Shown piece after piece: positions 23,771 through 35,521 of a stretch of DNA of 64,000 nt. The notes beneath the pieces are model-generated. The model made no database searches. It worked only from the letters and a program-made list of their open reading frames with translations, and was not told where the DNA came from. A program made the position numbers and the translations under genes. Source of the DNA: Macrophomina tecta (Eukaryota > Ascomycota > Dothideomycetes > Botryosphaeriales > Botryosphaeriaceae); contig JAKSGN010000035.1 of the NCBI GenBank assembly GCA_024180945.1, positions 1,922,001-1,986,000 on the forward strand, given 5' to 3'. The stretch's first letter is position 1. The number at the start of each line of letters is the position of its first letter.

Positions 23771-24141
23771 AGTGGCACTTGCGGAATGTAGATATTAGAT
23801 TAGATGATAGAGAGCGCTAAACCATTTTGATGCCTGAGGCATCATATTGAGCCTTGAATTTACCCTTCGGCTTGGGAACTTGAAAGGCCATATGACCATC
23901 GGCAAGAACTTCTCACAGAGGACTAGGCTGCCGTAAAGTTGTTGCCACTGCACGTTCGAGCGTCCGTGCTCCCTTATTCCGACGCGAACACGCGCCTCGC
24001 GTCTTCCCAGCGCGTCCCGTAACAGAATCTGGGTAGCCCGCGCGACCACTCTACTTCACTCTCTCCACCACCACGTAACAGCAATAATACCCCGCGATCG
24101 ACTCGCCTGAGTGCCGTTCGCCGCACTGAAACCTCAGAAAC
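23771..24141. other. Spacer between PHO13 and PRI2
   Basis: This 371-base interval lies between two same-strand genes; it should hold the PHO13 terminator and the PRI2 promoter. No gene is seen. Confidence 0.5.
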
Positions 24142-25857
24142 ATGCAGCGTACATCATTTACGCGCATTGACCCGAAGCGGCGCGCGGACGTCGACTACAA
24201 GAAGCGCCAATTCGCGACACCGAAATGGAGGGAGCAGGAGTACAAGCACAGACTCAACTTTTACACCTTGCCTCCGACTACTGAGATCACTCTTGAGGAG
24301 TTTGAAGAATGGGCTATAGCGCGATTGAAGGGTGAGCCTTGCCACATACCGCCAAGCGCGTGTTTCTCAGCCTCTACGCGAACAACTGTAGTGCCTAAAA
24401 TATACATCCCGTGTGGATAAAGGATGACGGTAGTATGGCTAATGAAGTGGTGTACAGTCCTCTCTGAACTTGAGTCCTGCAGCTTCCGCAACCGCAGCCC
24501 AGAAGAGACGGCATCATACATGGCGCCCATCCTCGAGAAGTACCTACCGCTTCACAGCAACAGCAGCCGTAGCTCTACCCTCGATGCGGAACGTAAGAAG
24601 GACCATTATTCGCATTTTATCCTACGCCTCGCTTTCTCAGCCACGGAAGATCTGCGTCGACGATTCGCGCGTCTCGAGACGGCGCTGTTCCGCCTGCGCT
24701 GGAGGGAGGACGACGCGCGTGAGAGGCGTGAGTTCGTGGATAGCTTGGACATGGGCGGAGAGTGGGAGAAGGTGACGGAAGAGGAGAAGCGAGAGCTGGG
24801 TCAGGACTTGATCAACGCAACAGCTGGTGCTGGCTTTGGCAAGAGGATTGAGGAGGAGGGCTGGTTCAAGGTGGAGTGGGAGAAGGTGCCGGAGCTGGTG
24901 GAAAGCAGGAAAGTATTGGTTAAAAGGGGTGTAGCGTACGTGCCTGTGAGGGAGCAAGCAAGTTTGGTCATTGCTGAGTACACCAGACGACTGGACGATG
25001 CATTGGAAGTCAGTTGCCACACCTTCTCCCATTTTCCCCGGCGGTAGTAAAGCTGACATTCTTTCTAGCTTACTTCTCGTGCTCTGCCCCGTCTCGACGA
25101 GGATGACCGTCTTTCGCCGATCCTCTCCCACCTCTCCAACAACTTCACGGCTCCTGATACCACCTATACCTCAGACACATCTATCGACGGCCTCTCCGCT
25201 CCCACCGCCGCTTCTGTCGATGCCCTATCCAAACACTTCCCTCTCTGCATGCAGCATTTGCACCGCACCCTCCGTCAGAACTCGCACCTCAAGCACTTCG
25301 GCCGCCTACAGTACACCCTCTTCTTGAAGGGCATCGGCCTCTCGCTCGAAGAGTGCCTGATCTTCTGGCGGCGCAGCTTCAAGCTCATGACGGACGAAAA
25401 GTTCAACAAGGAGTACCGCTACAACGTGCGTCACGCCTACGGCGACGTCGGCGGCGATGCCAACCGCCGTGGCCGTGGCTACACCCCCTACTCGTGCCAG
25501 AAGCTCACCACCGAGCCGCTGCCCGGCCCCGGACAGACGCACGGCTGCCCGTATAGGACGTTCGCGCCGGATAATCTGGTTGCCATGTTGCAGCAGGTGG
25601 GTGTCAATGATGGGGCTGTGTTAAAGGATGTTAGGGAGGACGTCAAGAGGCAAAGGTATCATATTGCGTGCAATCGTGTGTTTGAGTGGAAACATAAGGG
25701 CGAGATTAAGAAGGTTAAAGAGGAGGGGACGTGGGGCGCGGCGGATATGGATACGATTTTGCATCCGAATGAGTACTTCAAGAGGAGCTTCTTGTTGGGG
25801 CATTTGGGTGAGGAGGGAGGTAGTGCGTTGAAGGAGGGGATTAGGTCGCAGGGTTGA
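24142..25857 (+). CDS. PRI2: DNA primase large subunit
   Basis: Exons 24142-24331, 24458-25008 and 25069-25857 join in frame to 509 aa, close to the usual length of the family. The large subunit partners the catalytic small primase in the polymerase alpha-primase complex and helps start and measure the RNA primer. The C-terminal 4Fe-4S domain is clear: the four candidate cysteine ligands are in PLCMQHLHR, YSCQKL, HGCPY and IACNRVFEW. Flanking family motifs are GRLQYTLFLKGIGLSLEE, FWRRSFKLMT and EYRYNVRHAYG. The N-terminal half has the expected QFATPKWREQEYKHRLNFY and a helical bundle rich in Glu/Arg. Start ATG at 24142 precedes conserved residues closely. Essential single-copy replication gene; nothing odd seen. 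Confidence 0.95.
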
Positions 25858-27302
25858 GAAAGATGATTGGGAAGGGGGTGGTGATGCGTGTTAATGCACG
25901 GAATATGGTGCCTTTTCTGTGTTGAAGGCTCGGCCTGGCGTTCTAGGTTTAGGGGGCTCGTGGGATTGGGTCTTGACGTTTTTATGTTCTGATAATTTGA
26001 TATTCCTTCCACAATCAAGAGATGAAAGTTAACCATCCGCTCGAGCTTAGGCTTTTCTGTGTTGAATCCCATTTGAGAATGTCTAGCTTACAGCTTGATC
26101 GAGTGGTGAGTTCGCTCGATTTGCGGCCAGTTGTGAATATGATCCACTTGTTTGAACTCAATGGTTGTCCCTTAGAGGGCCTTCGGTGAAACTGCAAACT
26201 ATCTAATAGGGCCAAGAGTCACTATACTACATTTGGACATTCTCATTTGGTCTATCTACTGCCATACGCATGTTCGCCTTCAAACACCACTAACCCACGC
26301 CTTTCTAGCGGGCTTCTTAGATCTTCCCGCTGTCTTGGGCGGTGTAATTCATTGCTGCGAACCGAGAAAGCCAGTCGAACACCACTTGGTGGGGATGAGT
26401 GGTAGCCCCCAACCGTTGCGAATGCATTCGCAGGACCCCTATCTTCAGCCCATAATAACTAAGGAAGAGAAAGGCCACCATTCAATGCCATTGCTGTCTT
26501 TCACTGCTGCTTAGCTCTCTACATTCCATATATCAGCACTTGAAGAACAAACAGAGGCGTCCGGCCTAAGAGGCAGATCAGTAGTCTTCCGATGTTGTCC
26601 GAAACTATCCGACGACGAGCTTATATCCCTTCCCTCGCTCAACAAAACGGCGCGCTGCTGTGCTTTGGCCAGCTCGGCAGAGATTCCATTGGGGTTCGCA
26701 CGGACACCGAAATAGAGTCTCCACGGTAACTCCACGGGCGGACGCTGCGAAATTGTTGTTGCCACAAGCATGACACCACTAGGTATTCGGATAATGCCTC
26801 AGTATCAAAATACCCCTTGTATGGCAACACCATCGGCTCCTAATTGGCAGATGTTCTCTCGGATTCTTCATTCGGGCCGCTCATTGCCTCCCATAGTCAT
26901 TGCGACACGCTGCCATGGAATAGTGAACCAACTCAACCGTTTAGATCTTGACAGCTAATTTGACAACACCACCTGGTCGGTTTGCTCTTGGCAAACTCTG
27001 ACTTGGCATTACACAGTATAGTGCCTCTTCATCCGTTTTTTTTTTTTATCAGCCGAACCATAAAAGGTAACTTGCATGTGGATCGCTCCATCATCGGATG
27101 GAAGATCGAAGGTCGGCCATCTGTTACTCGGCATCACGTGTAGATCGAAAACATGTTCGGCCGTATGCTCCTCTCTTTCTTTTGACCGAGGGCCAGCCTC
27201 CTCATCCGTTTAGTAAACTTAGTGGACTAAGGTAGAAATATATTGCGTTCCCATACAACAAATACTGCCTCTCTACACTGGTGCATCTTCGCCGCCTCTC
27301 GA
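25858..27302. other. Gene-free spacer
   Basis: About 1.4 kb without a recognisable gene; short frames only. A 12-base T run lies at 27036-27047. The last 200 bases probably hold the promoter of the MpaB-like gene. Confidence 0.45.
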
Positions 27303-28718
27303 ATGCAATCTACCATGTTTTGCCACGCCGAAACGACTCTTTTGAGCACCGAAGTGCTGAAGGGGTATTACCCGCTCATCATCTTGCTCTTGGCATATCT
27401 CATGCTGGCCCGCTCCTTACGCTATCGACGCGCGGAAAGCATAGAGTCGAGCTTCCGCACCGCAAAACGACCGCTGTCGAGTATGACGACGCAAGAGTCA
27501 TACGATATCATGACCCAGCTGCAAGAACTTGAGTTCCCCTACGCGATGGGCAAAGCTCGTACCATTTCATTGCTCAAGGTCAGTCCATTCCAATTCAATT
27601 CTTGGCTTCCGCGAGATGGTCTCTAACCTCGTCATCTAGGCTGGCGGAATCCCAACAATGTCGAAGCTTTTCGCCGTGACAGGGCAGAACAACAGGCGAA
27701 ATGCCGGCAAGCGGGCTGTCGATACAGAAATACTGCTACGGGAGGTGCAGTCAAAAGACCGTGGGTCGATGCGTTACATGGAAGCGGTCGCCCGGATGAA
27801 CTACCTACACTCGCGGTACCGACAGGCGGGCAAGATATTGGATGAAGACCTACTGCACACCCTAGGCTCGAACGTCGTGGAAATTTTCCGGATCGTGGAC
27901 AGCTGTGAGTGGAGAAGGCTTACGGACGTGGAAAAGTGTGCTGTTGGGATCTTTCACAGAAACCTTGGTGAGGACATGGGCATTCCGTACACGGCCCTGC
28001 CCTCCAGCCGAACTGGCTGGGATGATGGCTTGCATTTCGCCGAGGAGTTGAAGGATTGGACGGAGCGGTATGAAGAGGCTGTTGCGAGACCGGTCCCGAC
28101 GAATGATCAGTATGTTAGGGTGTATGTTGATTCGGCAACTTCTGCCATGCCGAAGGCCGTCGGGATACTCTTGCGAAAGACGCTGGGCTTTGAGCTGAAC
28201 GACACCATGCGCACCAGTCTCTGGTAAGTGCAACCATCCATGCGCTGTGTTGTTGGCGTTATTTTCTAATGAGAGCCCTTGACTACAGCATCGAGGCCCC
28301 TGGACCACTTCTTAGACTTATATTGTCAGCGTTCACACATGTCCGGAAGTTCATGCTGCGCCACTTCAGTCTTCCTAGACCCAATTTACTTGCCGTCAAG
28401 GCTGTCCAGGATGAAGCGAACCCCGTAACAGGAATGTACAACTTCGATCATGCTGGCTTTCAACCCTGGTATATCAAACCAACCTTCTGGGCCAAGTGGA
28501 ATCCCGTAAGGCTGCTTGTGAGAGCTCTCGGTGGCAGAGCTCCGGGTGAGGCAGGAGACCGGTATCACCCTCAGGGATATAATCTGAAGACAATAGGGCC
28601 AAAGCCACAGGAGGGGAAAGGATTGGATGAGATGATGACGACGGTGGAATTCCTGAAGTCACGTGGCTCGTCCGGGTGTCCTTTCCACAAAGGGGCTAAT
28701 ATTGGAAAGTGTAATTAA
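27303..28718 (+). CDS. MpaB-like membrane-bound oxygenase (DUF2236 family)
   Basis: Exons 27303-27578, 27640-28223 and 28289-28718 give 429 aa. An N-terminal membrane anchor (GYYPLIILLLAYLMLARSL) is followed by family motifs: KAGGIPTMSKLFAVTGQ, a distal VARMNYLHSRY, DEDLLHTLG and CEWRRLTDVEKCAVGIFHRN. In the mycophenolic acid pathway MpaB is an ER-bound oxygenase that cleaves the farnesyl side chain; bacterial relatives are latex-clearing rubber oxygenases with heme. Most ascomycetes have several such genes outside clusters, so the substrate here is unknown. The upstream in-frame Met codons at 27303 and 27318 are both usable as starts. The downstream neighbour is convergent and unrelated; no other biosynthetic gene is adjacent. 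Confidence 0.82.
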
Positions 28719-28957
28719 AATAAAATGTCCTGCGATATCTTTGTGGGTTGATAGCAATTATGTTACTTATCCGGCGAAGTAAATGTAGGCTCAAGTTGTT
28801 GAAGTTGTGACCTTCATACCCCGGTGCGCTGTGCAGTAGTGACGCTCGTACATGTACACATAAGTTACGGAGGATGCCCAAGCCATTTAAGCCTGCACTA
28901 TGTGACACGTATTGTTTTCTGGTGGGCTGTCAAAGCGAGGAAATATGTGTTATTATC

Positions 28958-29944
28958 TCAGGATGAAATATCAGTAAGAGCTGATACGCAACAATGCTGG
29001 CCGCGCGGCTTTAGTGGCGCCTCACAGCCAACGCTCCCCTTTTTCCGAAAATAATCCGGATCCATCATCTCCTCCTCATAGAGAAAATCGTCATCAAAAA
29101 GCACCTCAGCATCCTCGTATCCATCTTCAATACACGTCAAGGTGAAACGAATGCCCGAGTCCCGTCGGACGGTGTCGATTGATGCCTTGGTCACCGGAAC
29201 GCCATACGTACTGTCCGTGGTATCCTCCAAGATCTGCACCCCCGTGCCGATCATAACGGTCCCGTCTGCAGCCAGCACTCGTTGCCCCATCTCTGTACCT
29301 GTGCCCTCCGGTGGCAATTGGCAGCAGAAGTCTGCCTGGTACAGATCGGAGCTCCACATCACCGCGTCGAAATAGACTTCGTTGTCGTCATCATCGTACG
29401 AAGGAGTGGAATGATAAGTCCCCTTCGGCACCGCAAGTTTCGACGTAGCCTTTTGGGAACTGGATAAATTCTGGTGGATCATGCATTCAGGCTCGTTTGC
29501 TATGGGTTCCACAGTGACTTGACAGGAGATCCTTTCAGTTGTGTCTGTTGGTGAGATATCCGCTTCCATTTCACGTTCTGTGACGGTGGTCTCTCGCCGT
29601 GAACTTCTTGCTCCTGGGAAATTACTCATGGCATCTGGGTCTGATTCCACAGCGGTCATTATGGGAGCTGTCTCCGAGGTTATTGTCGAGTTTTGGGTAT
29701 CATGCTTGTTCGAACGGCCAAGCGCAAACTTTTCCAGGATATTCATGTAGGATTCCATGGACGTAAATGATAACGGAAATGAATTCTCCTTTTGCGTATA
29801 ATCGGCATCGTCCTTTTGCGGCAGCTCAGATCCCATGCGCCTGTTCTTGTCTCCAGTGGCTTGTGGTTCCAGTCCTGCGGAAAACGGCATCTCCACCCGT
29901 TTCGCTGCTTCACTAAAATCCAGTCGGCCTTTGGCTGGAGGCAT
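28958..29944 (-). CDS. Unrecognised 328-aa protein
   Basis: An uninterrupted ATG-started frame of 328 aa on the minus strand, convergent with the MpaB-like gene. I do not recognise it. It is hydrophilic, with Ser/Thr/Glu-rich stretches, an acidic patch (SYDDDDNEVYFDAVMW) and a second one near the end (VLFDDDFLYEEEMMDPDYF). There is no signal peptide, membrane segment or enzyme motif. Composition is consistent with an intracellular, partly disordered, lineage-specific protein. The length and lack of low-complexity bias argue for a real gene; absence of any family argues for caution. Introns were not needed. Confidence 0.55.
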   Translation of the reverse strand: MPPAKGRLDFSEAAKRVEMPFSAGLEPQATGDKNRRMGSELPQKDDADYTQKENSFPLSFTSMESYMNILEKFALGRSNKHDTQNSTITSETAPIMTAVESDPDAMSNFPGARSSRRETTVTEREMEADISPTDTTERISCQVTVEPIANEPECMIHQNLSSSQKATSKLAVPKGTYHSTPSYDDDDNEVYFDAVMWSSDLYQADFCCQLPPEGTGTEMGQRVLAADGTVMIGTGVQILEDTTDSTYGVPVTKASIDTVRRDSGIRFTLTCIEDGYEDAEVLFDDDFLYEEEMMDPDYFRKKGSVGCEAPLKPRGQHCCVSALTDISS

Positions 29945-32698
29945 ATCGTTTGGGGTGACAGAAGATAGTAGAGTCTGGTATAGCCTGTTTTACAGATTCT
30001 CTTCCTGCACCGTGGGGCCTGCCTGTCTGAGCCAAATGATAGCCGACTGGTGCTGAAGTTGGCTCAGTAGGCTTGATGGAGATTAGACTGAGGTTTCCTG
30101 AGCCCTCAGAAGAGACAAATGATGAGAAAACCGGTGATTTGGGCTGCGGGATGTTCCTAATAGCGGGTCCGATCCGGGAGTGGGTCCCCTTTCAATAGTG
30201 TGAGCAAGTGGTAGAGCAGAGGCCGAAGCCTTGACTGGGGGACACCGATTCCTCCGGGGCCGCATGAATCTATCGAGCTGTCGATTTAGCAGGCTCAGAT
30301 ATGCCCTTATGGCTGCTTAGGTGAGATGGCACCCTCCACCTTGGGTGAATTTTGGGGTCCATTTCAACCTTATGGTTGCCCGAGAAGCGCCCGAAAACTT
30401 GTTCTCGCACGCTCAACAGGGAAAGCGTGAGTAAATCTGCAGCAACAACTATGGTAGGGCAGAGAAACCTGTGTGGAGCAAAGCGAGTATGCAGTGTAAC
30501 CGAGGCACAGTTGATCAGCAAGTCATTCGACTTTAGCGTATTGACTCCTCTTAGATGGATGGTTGAGCACCTTAATTCTCAAGCACAGCCTTTCATCTCT
30601 CGTCAGCGCTTGCTAAGCATGACTGGGAGAGCAAGCCCCAGAGATATATCGCTGTTTGGACTGAACTTACTAGACTTATTCTGTCATTTCATGGATCCTA
30701 TGTTGGCAATGAAGCAAACGCGCGGTTGAAGCCATGACGTAGCTTTCGATCGCTCTTGGATCGCAAATAGGCAGGTTTAACGGGGCCACCGTTTAGCATT
30801 CCCTGCTATTTGCGGCCCCCATGACCCCGCACCCCACCATTCGAGCGCCTCAAGAGCCTGTCTTCTGACCAAATGACGCCGTGTAACCGTGTTCAACTGT
30901 GGGTGAGGGGATTTAATCGCTCGTCGCAGTTTTTGGACGCACGAAGCTCACGGAAACCATTACAGGAGCGGTCATGGTACAGTGTTAGCACTTGGACGAA
31001 CCATGCGAAGACCATGATGAGGCGCTTAAACTCGGCCAGCGAACTATCAGGCCTACCGAATAAGACCAGAATATAAGCAATGTGTCTCTTGCTGGGTTGG
31101 TACGTAGCGCGAAGTTTCAGAAGCTTAACACCTACTACGATTATCTGAGAAAGTTTTCTGGGAGTAAGATTCTCTACGGTTTTCGGATTTTTGAGAAAGA
31201 TGGTCCGTCATATTTACAGGCGTGAAATGCTAGCTGGTACTTCGGCCTTCAGCGGGAACGAAAACTGGTGCAGTTAAGTTTGGTCCAAGAACTATATTCC
31301 AGAAAGCGGATCTTAGACTATATCAAAATTTCCCCGTCAAATGAAGGCCTGCCTTCCCTAACCGCCAGTCGACGCCCGCTGGAAAGTCAAGAGGAAGGAT
31401 GCTGGATGTGAAGAGGAGAGCTATTTTGGATAACGCCAATTGAAGTAGGTTCCGAAAGCTTGACCTCCCCATTTCTGCACAGGACACAGATGCGTTCCAG
31501 GCATTGTGTTGATAGGGTTTCGAACAGAGTTCGGCCTAACGCATTGTGGCAATGTTGATCATAACAAGGTTTACCCTGAAAGATCTACCCGTTTGGACCA
31601 AGATGACCTCATTTGGTTTTGATGTCTAGCACTAATTCTTCTGGAGAGCTTTTAACGCGTCCTGGAAGGCAAGAAATGATAAGGTGGCGGTGCATATGGC
31701 TGAGTCTCGGTACGCTCTGGCATCCGTTCCCCGGGATAATCTTGACCGACAGGCACAGTTTGGGAACGGAAAAACTTCGCAAAGACACTCACAAGACGGG
31801 ACACCAAGAAGGCATTACCAATTTTGAAGCTTTTCCCGGCTTGGGCTCATACGTAGCCAAGCAGGAAAGACCGAACGGTAAAGCCCCCAGGGCAAGGTGT
31901 CCTATGCCGAGGCCTGCCACATAGCACTGGCACACCTAAGAACACCGGTTGGGGTTGGTCTTTGCTCTCATATCGGTCAGAATTGACGGGCAGCATCTGC
32001 GAGGTTTCTCTTGGCGTGCTTTCTTGCAGATCATCGTAGCGCCGGAAAAATTACATCTACTAGCCCGCCTGATCGTGTTCTCGCCAGGCGATGCCAAGCT
32101 TCCTGCATGGGTTTCACCCTTGGAATCGCCAGAGTCTCGGTAAAGGCCTGGGAGCGAGGAGGGTGTTCATCCCGACGATCTTGTCTACAAAGCCCTTTGA
32201 GACGCAAGTGGTCCTCATCCCGCGGGAAGACATTTACCTCGACTTTGTTCAGATTGTTTGCGTCAGTCTTTACTCCCTTCTTCATAGCCTTTTTCTGACG
32301 TATGAAAATTTGGAGAAGCCGCTAAGTTCGTGTTTATTAATTGTCGCTCCGCTCCCTCCATCTCCACCCTCGCGTATTCCCCGCAAGTGCCAAGGCCTCC
32401 CCCGCAACCGCATTCATGCTTTTCCGTCCAACGGTGATCATTACTCTCCGGAGTACTTCGATGAAGATGCAATTGTCGGAAAAGCTTCTGGATATCGTTA
32501 TACCAGGTGGCTTGGTTTTGATCTTGGCATAAACAATCAATAAAGCGCAATGTATTGTGTTCTTGGTATCATCCTTCGGACAGTTTTTCTCAAGAGTACA
32601 TAAACGCCGTGTGCTGCGCAAAGAATGGCAGCATCTCACCAGTCTAGATCTATTTTCTCAGGTGTCCATATAGTCTATCGCGCCGGTGCTTTCTTATC
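29945..32698. other. Long gene-free spacer
   Basis: About 2.75 kb with only short frames (for example 30352-30729, 31613-31924 and 32091-32543 plus), none carrying recognisable motifs. I see no terminal repeats or tRNA. The right end should contain the promoter of the secreted glycosidase gene. Confidence 0.45.
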
Positions 32699-34006
32699 AT
32701 GAAGTCTTTCCTACTCGCAGCTGCTGCGGTGGCCAGTGCCACACTGGCCTCCGCAAAGATCACCTTACCCAACGGCTGGTTCAAAATCCCACCTGACCAG
32801 AAAATTAAGGCCGCAAAGTTTGACGGCAAGCCGCGGTACCTGACATGGATGGCCGACTCGCAAATCAAGCACGGCGTGGAGCCGACCTTCGCCTACACCA
32901 TCTCCGCTTACCTCTCGGGCATCAAGCTGGCGTACGACCGCACGGGCGACGAGAAGTACTACGACTACCTCAAGCGGCACACGGACATCGTGCTGTACCC
33001 GGCGTGGAACGGCGAGATCCTGCTGTACAACAACAGCAACTCGATCGACGACATCCGCTTCGGGCACACCTTCCTTGACCTGTACAACCTGACAGGCGGC
33101 GAGGAGATCTACAGGAAGGCCGCGCAGACACTGCGTAACCAGATTGACCGCACAGGGCGCACGCCCGACGGCGGCTTCTACCACCGCTACCCGGTCTACA
33201 TCGATCAGATGTGGCTCGACGGCATCTACATGCTCGACGTCTTCTACGCGCGCTGGACCCACGAGTTCGAGCCGGAAAACGCCACTGCCTGGGACGACGT
33301 CGCGCGGCAGTTCGACCTCATCGACGCGGGCACCACCGTTGACCGTGAGCGCACGGGTGGCCTGCCCCTGCACGGCTTCGACTACAGCAAGAGCACCGTC
33401 TGGGCGGATCCGGAGACGGGCGCCGCGCCGCATGTTTGGGGCCGCGCGGTCGGCTGGTACATAATGGCCCTTGTCGATACGCTAGATTACTTCCCGGAGA
33501 CGCATCCCGGGCGGGAGCGCCTGGTGGGGTACTTGCGGTCGCTGGCGGATGCCATTGTCGCGGCGCAGGACGAGCGTACGAAGGGCTGGTACAACATCAT
33601 GGATCCGGGCCTCGAGGAGCGGTCGGGCAATTACATCGAGAGCTCAGGGTCAGCCATGTTCGTGTACGGGTTGCTGAAGAGCTTGCGGAACGGGTACATC
33701 GAGGGCGAGAAATACCTGAAGGCAGCGCTCGGTGGGTATAAGTTGATGACTGAGACGTTTGCGGAGGAGCGGAAGTCGGATGGCTCCTTGGCTTGGGAAT
33801 GGACTGTGCAGACGGGTAGTCTGAGCAGCAATGGAACCTTCGAGGTGAGTCATTTGACGTACTGCTTTACTGTCTTTCTCTGGAAATGCTAATCGTCTGT
33901 ATAGTATTACGCCAGCATACCTCTGTATGAGAACGACTTGAAGGGTGTTTCTCCTTTCTTGTTCGCCAGCTATGAGTATGAACTATACGTCGAGGGAGGA
34001 AAATGA
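32699..34006 (+). CDS. Secreted GH105 unsaturated rhamnogalacturonyl hydrolase
   Basis: Two exons, 32699-33844 and 33905-34006, give 415 aa. A clear signal peptide (SFLLAAAAVASATLASA) opens the protein. The alpha/alpha-barrel family is marked by GGFYHRYPVYIDQMWLDGIYM, where the Asp after QMWL matches the catalytic Asp of bacterial YteR, then HVWGRAVGWYIMALVDTLDYF and a glycine-Asn-Tyr segment ESSGSAMFVYGLLK. GH105 enzymes remove the unsaturated galacturonyl residue left by rhamnogalacturonan lyases, so the protein probably finishes pectin backbone degradation outside the cell. Third-position GC is high, so long antisense frames overlap it. Isolated gene; no lyase next to it. Confidence 0.92.
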
Positions 34007-34504
34007 GGGCGAAATGAAACATAGGGACTCTGAAAGTGGGCTTGCGGCGATATTTCGAGGGACTGAATGAGTGAAATAGAGTGCGGAGTGAAATACCTTT
34101 TTTGGCGAGAACTACCTGGTAGCCACAAGGAAAGACTAGATTGAGGCATACTGCGCGCTGCCTCTATCCAAAAATTGTCGGATCCGAATACGATGCGAGC
34201 CTTTTGCCTCTTTCTGCACTTTCCCAGGAAGCAACCTCCGAACGACTTCAAGGGAGAGCCCCACAGGATAATGCTATTCCAGCCAAGCGGGTGCTGCCTC
34301 GTCAGACTCGTAAAAATGACCTGACACATCACAATTACACTTTCGACATGGCCCACGGCGCCATCGTGCGGGGAGAAGCTTGCACGGAGTTTACGCCTCG
34401 AAGGGAATGGAGAGCAGAGTCTATTCCATAGCTTGTTTAGATATGTTGGACATGACAGGAAAGGCACAATATATGGGAGGGGTCTCGTTGAAAAAGTCAA
34501 GTAG
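34007..34504. other. Convergent 3' spacer
   Basis: This 498-base interval lies between the 3' ends of the GH105 gene and the bZIP gene and should hold both terminators. No gene seen. Confidence 0.5.
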
Positions 34505-35521
34505 TCAATCAGCCTCTTCATGGCTCCTACACTGCTCTATAATATTGTTTATATTCTGTGAATTGAACAACTGCGTCTTCTTCTCCGTCCGTGCCGCCAA
34601 GTTCCGCAACTCTTCGCAGACTAGCGCCACGTCCACCCCTCCGGCGGCCACCAGGGGATGTCCCTGGATCAAATCCCACAAGGCTATTGGATCGGGAAAT
34701 CCGAGCAGGCGGTCAGCTTGCCGACAGAGCTGGGCCGTCCTCAGCATGCCTTCCAGCCGCACCAGCTCCTCCTTTATCTCCGCGTTCTCCGCTCGGAGAA
34801 TGTCCTCGACGGCCTCGAGCTCCTTAACCCGGTCCTCTAGGTCTTTCAATCGCTGCGCTCTTCGCTCGCGGTGCGTCTGCTGTGCCCTTCGGTTCTGAGC
34901 ACGCCGTCGCTCCTTCGCGAAGTTGAGCGGAGCGGCCGACGAATCGGGCGAGTCGGGGGATGACGGCGAACTCATAGCTCTGTGATCTGTTGTTGGGCTC
35001 GCGGGGCGAGAAAAGCTCGTGGAGGCCGCGGGTCCGACGGCCATTCCGGAGCCCAGCGAAGTACCGCTACTGGAGGAGAAAGAAGATGAATGGGAAGACG
35101 CGGAGATATAGGGTGGCGACGGCGATAGCGGTGCTGGTGGGGCTGCGGCGAGCATTGATGAACACTTCTCGGCCGTAAAAAAGGAGGTTTCCATATGAGG
35201 CGTTGCACTCAACACATCCATGGCATGTTGGTACCCGTACCGACCGCCTTCAGAGTGGAGCAACTTGGGATTGTTCGAATGGGAGTCACGGAGGTTTAAG
35301 TCGGTGTGGAGGGGGTCCCACCCAGGGACTTCAGCATACTGCGCACATATCAATACTACTGCGGCGGAGGTCTTCCCACGTCTCTGGGATTCGTGGGGGG
35401 AAAGAACTGCTGCTCGATTGCTTACATGGGGGTTAGCTTGCCACTGGCCTTGGTCGTAGGCCACGAAGCAATCTGATGCAGGTGTTGCAGAAATGGTTGC
35501 GCTCGACGCAAAGGAATCCAT
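34505..35521 (-). CDS. bZIP transcription factor, Yap-like
   Basis: The frame encodes a basic region KERRRAQNRRAQQTHRERR followed by heptad leucines (LKDLEDRV, ELEAVEDIL, ELVRLEGML), so it is a bZIP DNA-binding protein. The signature N-x-x-A-Q-x-x-x-R is close to Yap/AP-1, with His where Yap proteins usually have Phe. Start chosen at the ATG at 35521 (MDSFASS). A phase-0 intron at 35339-35425 is likely: the donor GTAAGC and acceptor CGCAG are good, giving 309 aa; unspliced the frame stays open and gives 338 aa. A Ser/Pro-rich middle and a C-terminal conserved-looking segment (ADRLLGFPDPIALWDLIQGH) follow the zipper. Target genes are unknown. Not close enough to the right-end cluster to assign to it. 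Confidence 0.88.
   Translation of the reverse strand: MDSFASSATISATPASDCFVAYDQGQWQANPHVSNRAAVLSPHESQRRGKTSAAVVLICAQYAEVPGWDPLHTDLNLRDSHSNNPKLLHSEGGRYGYQHAMDVLSATPHMETSFFTAEKCSSMLAAAPPAPLSPSPPYISASSHSSSFSSSSGTSLGSGMAVGPAASTSFSRPASPTTDHRAMSSPSSPDSPDSSAAPLNFAKERRRAQNRRAQQTHRERRAQRLKDLEDRVKELEAVEDILRAENAEIKEELVRLEGMLRTAQLCRQADRLLGFPDPIALWDLIQGHPLVAAGGVDVALVCEELRNLAARTEKKTQLFNSQNINNIIEQCRSHEEAD

Noticed and set aside
32765..33433. 222-codon antisense frame within the GH105 gene
   Set aside because: High third-position GC in the sense gene removes antisense stops; the antisense product is Val/Asp/Arg-rich with no domain.
34505..35521. The bZIP gene as the pathway regulator of the right-end cluster
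   Set aside because: About 18 kb and eight or more unrelated features separate them; no shared binding site was identified.
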